A DNA stretch of 64,000 nucleotides from positions 47,269,286-47,333,285 of the forward strand of contig NC_085137.1 of NCBI RefSeq assembly GCF_035046485.1, read 5' to 3'. Both the position numbers and the translations under genes were made by a program. The stretch comes from Aedes albopictus. Lineage: Eukaryota; Arthropoda; Insecta; Diptera; Culicidae. Positions within the stretch are counted from its first letter, which is position 1. Every line of letters begins with the position of its first letter. This document shows, one piece after another, positions 58,216 to 64,000 of the stretch. The notes under the pieces are model-generated. The model did no database searches. It was not told the DNA's origin and saw only the letters and a program-made list of their open reading frames with translations.

Positions 58216-59021
58216 AGTATAGCATAGCATAGCATTGCATGAATACTTGCACAAATCTTGGATGGAGTTGCAAAGTTGAATATTTCCATTGACATTGCTG
58301 ATGTCGCTACTATCTACAATGTCATAGATTCACTCAACTCCACACACCTGGCCAAGTCCTTGCAAGCATTTATAAATCCCTTCATCAACTTAGAAAGAGC
58401 CCAGAACTGAAGCAGCTTCCAATAGATGAAAGGATGTTGAAAATAGCGAATTTTCATCTTCTATGCAGTTGTATAGCAAATATATACTGAAATAGAATTA
58501 TTTATAATTAAATAATATTGGAAAGATCTCACCAATTGTTGTGTGGTTTTTGTGCTTCACTGCCAATCATCTAATGGGCCTTTTCATTTGACGTCTTAAA
58601 TCAGCTGATTGTTCGGGCGTTTGACAGTTCTTCTATGAAGATGACACGTTCTTGTTAGCAGCTGTTGTTCAAGCTTTGTAAACAAATGCATGCACGGATC
58701 TGTCACATGGAAAGGCCTATTGCCTTAATTAATGTTCTTCTCTGCAAAAAACAACACAATACTGAACAATAAACACCCGCGGATCTATTGTTTTGATTTC
58801 CGCTCGAGACAATAACGGACGCTATCGATTATGCTGCCATACTCACCCCTTACAGGAGCGATGAATGCACAGCAAAGAACAACACATTACTAAACACTAA
58901 ACACCCGCGCATCTATTGTTTTGATTTTCACTCGAGACAATAGCGAACGCGATCGATTATGCTGCCATACTCACACCTTACAGGAGCGATGCATGCACAG
59001 CAAAGAACAACACAATACTGG
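58216..59021. mobile_element. Insertion flanked by a 23-bp direct repeat
   Basis: 58193-58215 and 59022-59044 are identical (TTCTAAAATT...CAAACAGTT), and the minisatellite continues across if the block is deleted. The insert starts AGTATAGCATAGCATAGC. It ends in about 2.3 tandem copies of a 128-bp unit (58774-58901, then 58902-59013, plus a partial first copy from 58742). The long duplication would suit a target-primed retrotransposon, but I see no polymerase III boxes or poly(A). The frame 58921-59178 is incidental. Confidence 0.7.
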
Positions 59022-61790
59022 TTCTAAAATTGTCTCAAACAGTTCTCCAAGAATTCATAAGTTTTCCGGAAATTCCTCCATTCCTCAGAATTTCTTCAGA
59101 ATCTACACAGAACTTCTTCTAGAAGTACCCTGGGAAGTCTTTCAGGAGTTCCACCAGAATTCCTCTAGGAGATCCTAGAAAATTCCTATAGGAGCTCCCG
59201 GGAATACCTCCATGTCTTTACCAGGAATATTACCAAGAACTAAACGGGATATTTCTAGAAATTCTTCAAGAATTACGGTAATTTATTGATAAATGATCAC
59301 AAAATTCTCTCTAGGATTTTCACGAAATTTGTTTTAGGAGTTCAAGATTTTCCCAAAAAGTCCTCTAGTAATAATGTTATATTTGCACAAGTTTCCCACG
59401 AAAAAAATCCTCCACGGGTTCCCGGGAATTCTTCCAGGAGTTTCCTGAGAACTTCTCCAGGAAAGTGCTGAGAGTTCCTTCATGAATACCCCGGCAATTT
59501 CTCCAGGAGCTCGTCGGTAACTCCTCCAAGAATTCTCCGGAAATACCTCCGAGAATTCCTTGGGATTTTTTCCAGGAGTTTTCCGGGAATTCCCCGGACA
59601 TTTCTCCAGGAGTTCATCGAGAATTACCTCTTGAAGTCCCCAGAAATTCCTCCATAAATTATCCGACAAAACCTCCAGGAGTTCCCTAGGAATTTTTGAA
59701 AAAGTTTCCCGAAAATTCCTACTGAAGTTCCCAAGGAATTTCTCCAGAAGTTCCCCAGGAGTTCCTCTTGGAGTTCCCTGGAAATTCTTCCAGGAGTTCC
59801 CCGCGAGTTCCTCCAAGAGTTCTCCGAGAATTCTTGTAGCAGTTCCCCGGGATTTTATACAGGAGTTCCTCGAAAGTTCCTCCAAAAATTCTCCGCGAAT
59901 ACCTCCAGGAGTTCCCCGGAAATTCCTCCAGGAGTTCCCAGAGAATTTCCCCAGGAGTTCTCCGAAAATTCCTCCAGGGATTCTTCCAGAAGCTCCTCGA
60001 GAATTCTTCCAGAAGTTCCTCGGTAATTACACGGTGTAAAAATTTCAATAATTACCGAACTCTCATGTACCTCGGATTTTTCTTCATAGAATGTCAGAAC
60101 TTTGACAATATGAAAAGCTTAACAATATTCCATCGAGGAAATTTTGATTTAGCTAAGTTTTTGGCTATTTTCCATACTAAAATTTAATATATACTATTTT
60201 AGCCCAAAAATGTCCCATACAAAATGTAAGGAAAATTTTTCGCCGATGAAATATTTTCTAGTCTACCGATTATGAATATATAGCCCAAGTACTAAACATT
60301 TTCGAAGAAAAATACGAGGTACGTGAAAGTTCGATAATAATCGAGATTTTGACACCGCGAATTCCTCCAAAAATTCGTTGGAAATTCCTCGGAAATTCCT
60401 CATTAATTCCTTCTCTTAGATTCCTTAGAAATTCTTCCAATAGTTCTCCCGAACGATTTTTTAGAAACTCGTGGAGATATTCACCAAGATTTGCCAAGTA
60501 ACTCGTAGAGAACTTCCCAAGCTCTTCCTAGAAGGAATCCAGGGGTACTTCTGAAAGAACGCCCGAGGAACTCCTGGAGGTATTCGAGGAACTCCTTGAG
60601 AAATTCCCAGAGAACTTCCTAGGGAAATCATGAAGAGGAATTGCGGAGGATATTATGAAACAATTTCCTAGGAACTTCTGGAGAAGTTGCCAGAGATCTT
60701 CTGAGAACATTTCCGAGAGCTTTCTGGAGTCCAGGAAGTCCTGGAGATCTTTCCGCGGTATTTCAGAAGAATTCCTAAAGGTATTCCCGTGATACTCCTG
60801 GAGAAATTCCCGAGGAGCTCTTGGGAAAACTTCCGAGGAACTTTTGAAATTCTCGTGCAACTTGTTGAGGTATTTCCGAGGAATTCCTGGAGAAGTTTCT
60901 GAGGAACACCTTGAAGAATTCACATGGAACTTTTAGAGAAACTCCTGAGAAACACCTTGATAAATATTTATGAAACTCCTGCAGAATTACCCGTGGATAG
61001 GATATCCCGAATGAATTTCCTGTGAAATCATAAAAAACTACCTGAAGGAATTCACAAAGTTATGGAGCAATTTCGTGGAAGAATTTCCGAGGAACTTCTG
61101 GAAGAACTGTTGGAAGAATTCTCGAAGAATTTCTGAAGAAATTCCCAAGGTACTTCTGCAGAAATTCGCGGGGAACTCCTGGAGCAACTTTCGAGGAAGT
61201 TCTGGAGGAATTCCCAATAAAATTCTGAAAAAAAAAATTGCTAAGGAACTCTCGGAAAAAAACCACCGAACAAACTCCTGGAGGAATTCCAAGAAACTTG
61301 CGGAGGAACTTCTGAAAAAATAAACACCTGGAAGAACTCTATAGGAGAAGTCCTCGATAAATCCTCAAGGAACTTCTGCAGAAATCGCCAGGAAACCAAT
61401 GGAATTTCCGAGAAGCTCCTTGATGAATTCCCGTGGAACTCTTTGAGGAATTCTAGGTATCCCTGCAAGAATTCTCGATCAGCTCTCGGAAAAAATCCCA
61501 AAAAACTGCTGCACCATTTTCCGATGAGCTCTTGGAGGAATTTCCAAGGAACTGTTGAAGGAATCCCCGAAGCACTCCTGGAGAAATTCCGGAGGAATTC
61601 CTGGAGAAATTTCCGAGAAACTCCTTGAGGATTGCTCAAGGAATTTCTGTATGAATTTCCGAGGAATTCCTGGAGATATTCCTGGAGATAATATGGGTGA
61701 ATTCCTTAGCAATTCCTGGTAGTACTTCCGAGCATCTCCTGGTGGAATTTTCCTAGAACTCCTGAAGCATAAGGAATCTATTGAAGTTAC
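59022..61790. repeat. Minisatellite block K, ~24-bp unit, strand switch near 60.5 kb
   Basis: The left part (59050-60480) has CTCCAGGAGTTCC/GGAATTCCTCC words. The right part (60540-61780) has GGAACTCCTGGAG/GAATTCCTGGAG words, so the two parts are inverted. Unit length is about 22-24 bases. Because it is near a multiple of three and lacks stops, it opens long minus-strand frames: 183 codons (59885-59334), 131 (60923-60528) and 132 (61639-61241). Their peptides repeat every eight residues (GELLEEL, GNSWKNF, QGTPRGTP). I regard these as repeat artefacts. Confidence 0.78.
60032..60357. mobile_element. MITE in minisatellite K, ~326 bp
   Basis: The ends CGGTGTAAAAATTTC and (reversed) CGGTGTCAAAATCTC are inverted. 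Inner blocks also pair (CATGTACCTCGGATTTTTCT with AGAAAAATACGAGGTACGTG). Flanking AATT on both sides is ambiguous. Non-coding. Confidence 0.7.
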
Positions 61791-61799
61791 ATTTGAAAG

Positions 61800-62406
61800 A
61801 TTCTAACAGTGAAAACTTTCTTACAGATTTTTAAAACTGTGATGGAATTCCCAGTCTTCAGAAAAATAGAGGAACCTTTGGGGAATTCTACCCGGCATCT
61901 CACGAACACATTAGTTCATTCTGGAAATTTTCTAACTGTTACCACGCTAATTTGTTCCCGATAAATAACCCCACATCGTCCCAAAATCACCAATGGAATC
62001 CCCGTTTTACGGAAACCTAAGATTTCTTCAGATATACCTGAATTCCATAATTACCGATATCTGTCCCGTATTGGTATTACAGATTCTCCTCGGAATCAAA
62101 AACCTACTCACAAAACATTCGCAATAAACTGAAGTTGTTTTAAAATTTACCGTAGAAAGAACGCCACTCATTGCGTTTTGCTGCAGTGGCAGCTTCGAGA
62201 AATTGTTTTTCAACAATCCGCAATGGTTTCGCATTTCGTTGCCGATCCCATGGCATTTCCTTCTACACTATGGAGCGATACGGCTAAACGCTTCGAAACA
62301 GCAGAATTTACAGAAGGCCGCAAAACTTATGAACACCAACGTCTTTGGTGCGAAAGGAAAAACAAAAATTAAAAAGTAAAATGTCACTTTTACTCACGGA
62401 ATAATA
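61800..62406. other. Unassigned stretch
   Basis: No repeat was recognised. The plus frame 62178-62372 begins at a non-ATG codon and has no known domain. Confidence 0.3.
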
Positions 62407-63290
62407 CAGGGGATACTCAAAATAACTGGGACTGGTAAAGTTTTCACTTTTCAAAAATTGTTCAACAAGCTATAAATTTTCGAAAAATTTCACTGTAAGT
62501 TCATCAACTAGTTGTGCATCAGTGGTCCAAATTTGGAAAAGATCGAGCCATTCAACACGAAGTTAGAAAGATTCTAGGAAAAGGTATAATTATCCGATAG
62601 CCAACTTTCAGCTGTTATACCTCCGGATTCAACAAACCGAATGCAATGAAATTTTGACCATTTATGACTAATATAATGAGCTATTAAAACCTTTGACTAA
62701 ACTTAAATTTTTTTATACGAAAATTATAACGATGAGATTATTTCTCTAATATAACACCAATTTATCCAAAACTTCATTATCGATTCAAAATTCGAGATAG
62801 TAATCATGATTCATTTAAATTCTCTCTAATTGACTAGAATAGAAGGAAAGCAACCAAATGGCCGGCATTAAATTGAAAAAGTAATGGGATGCTTATAAAA
62901 AATAGATAAATTTACTAACTAGACATAGAATAAATGAAATCGTTATAACTTCTTTTCCTATTAATAATTTCAAATAAAGTTATATGTTTTTCAAAGTTTA
63001 TTATATTAGTTATAAATGATCAAAGTTTCATTGCATTCGGTTCATTGAATCTGGAGATATAATAGCTCAAAGTTAGCTATCGGATAATTATAACCTTTCC
63101 TAGAATCTTTCTAACTTCGTGTACAATAGTCCGATCTTTTCCAAACTTGGACCACTGATACACAACTAGTTGATGAACTTACAGTAAACATTTGAGATTA
63201 TTTGATGCCCTTTTCGAAAAGTTACAGCTAGTTGAACATTTTTTCAGAAGTGAAAATTTTACCTGTCCCAGTTCTTTTAAGTATCCCCTG
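62407..63290. mobile_element. TA fold-back element, 884 bp
   Basis: The ends CAGGGGATACTCAAAATAAC and CAGGGGATACTTAAAAGAAC are inverted, with TA on both sides (62405-62406 and 63291-63292). Complementary arms run to about 62740 and back from about 62936, leaving a ~200-base AT-rich centre. Non-coding. Confidence 0.87.
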
Positions 63291-63325
63291 TACACCGAAA
63301 TAGGGTGACGAGACGATGGGTATTA

Positions 63326-63481
63326 TCGGCAAGTTTGTTCTCTTCGTCATGGGGGGTTTTTGTGGGCAGAATTGCCTGAAATGTTGGCATTTAACTCAGC
63401 TTGGTTGGAAAGAATTTGAGGCCAACTCTGAGACCTACAGGTTAAAAAAAAAAACCATGACGAAGAAAACAAAACTGCCGA
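63326..63481. repeat. 156-bp inverted repeat (TCTTCGTCATGG)
   Basis: TCGGCAAGTTTGTTCTCTTC and CGTCATGG face their complements at 63452-63481. It is probably part of a small MITE. The plus frame 63316-63549 runs through it and is not recognised as a gene. Confidence 0.6.
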
Positions 63482-63499
63482 GAATACGTAAGTTCCCCT

Positions 63500-64000
63500 A
63501 TTATTCCGTACGAAAAATTAACAACATGACTGACAGCATCACAAGATAGTACCATCTGTTGGCATATATTTTCGGCTGCTAATTACTCATCAACTGCGAA
63601 CGCCTAAGTAATTTTGATTGCAAAAGTTTTACGTGGCCATTGCTTGTCCTATCCTTCTACACAGTACTTTCCAAGTGGAAACTACTCTCAAAAATGAACA
63701 TCTGCTTACCGAGTTCGAAAATGCTGTATACTAATGCTATCAGTAAAGGTCGTATTGTGGATTTAGCACCAAATTGGTGTTAAACACCAAATTGGTTTCC
63801 GAATGAGTGTAATCAGTTTCGTACCTTTTGATTCCGCCCTATGTTGTTTATCCTTTGACAGATACGCGTATTTCGACCACCACTTGTAATCTTCCTCAGT
63901 GTCAGTTATCAGTGGATAACTGCTAGGGTATTCTGCTTAGAGGGTTCGAAAAGTCGGTACAAGACCAAATTGGTGTTAAACATAACGTCGGAAGTAGTGC
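63500..64000. other. Mixed repeats at the right edge
   Basis: CACCAAATTGGTGTTAAACA at 63769-63788, followed by another CACCAAATTGG, and ACCAAATTGGTGTTAAACAT near 63964 form a direct pair with inner palindromes. Between them, on the minus strand at 63899-63865, lies the CTGAGGAAGAT...GGTCGAAAT relative of the repeat at 3.9 kb. Confidence 0.5.

Noticed and set aside
59334..59885. 183-codon minus frame with LLEEL/GNSW repeats as a possible structural protein
   Set aside because: It follows from the ~24-bp minisatellite phase. Similar frames appear wherever the repeat is dense, with no start context or flanking gene structure.

Overview
The window looks like intergenic or intronic chromatin of a large, repeat-rich insect genome, most likely a culicine mosquito such as Aedes. 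That reading rests on several tRNA-headed SINE families, many TA-flanked MITE-like elements, two LINE types I associate with mosquitoes, AT-rich unique DNA and a 500-N assembly gap. I found no intact host protein-coding gene. The only long reading frames with clear homology belong to decayed non-LTR retrotransposons. Where element ends could be checked by eye, I used three tests: terminal inverted repeats, target-site duplications, and continuity of the interrupted host repeat.

Layout. 0-1.75 kb: decayed LINE copy, minus strand. 3-10.3 kb: small TA elements, a CAGCAA-rich terminal-repeat element with another element inside it, and a 2.7 kb TAA-flanked (Harbinger-type) element. 10.28-10.54 kb: a complete SINE with a 14-bp target duplication. 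11.3-15.9 kb: a three-tier nest, with a SINE split by a TA element that itself holds a 3.35 kb near-complete palindrome. 16.06-16.76 kb: a hAT-type fold-back element with an 8-bp duplication. 16.8-18.5 kb: second copy of the first LINE. 18.6-20 kb: degenerate minisatellite. 22.46-23.77 kb: RTE-like reverse transcriptase running into the gap. 24.3-35.8 kb: minisatellite blocks, SINEs, a Penelope-like inverted repeat and a SINE split by a CCCGAGCAGA element. 38.0-45.77 kb: a giant inverted repeat built from ~165-bp tandem monomers, with a TA element, a SINE plus MITE, and a hAT-type fold-back element carrying tRNA-like sequences nested in it. 46.9-54.5 kb: further inverted-repeat elements and SINEs. 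54.5-58.0 kb: an RTE-like fragment split by a CACAGAT-ended element, a sister element beside it, and a CAGGG hAT inside the sister. 58-61.8 kb: a ~24-bp minisatellite that switches strand midway. 62.4-63.3 kb: another TA fold-back element.

The parts work together only as a record of repeated insertion into insertions. The most striking theme is that non-autonomous elements with different target-site signatures (TA, 8-bp) have each become near-complete palindromes. Several of these carry repeated subterminal motifs, and three carry tRNA-like A/B-box sequences. Transcripts through such loci would be long hairpins, which makes them plausible endo-siRNA sources. That last step is inference.
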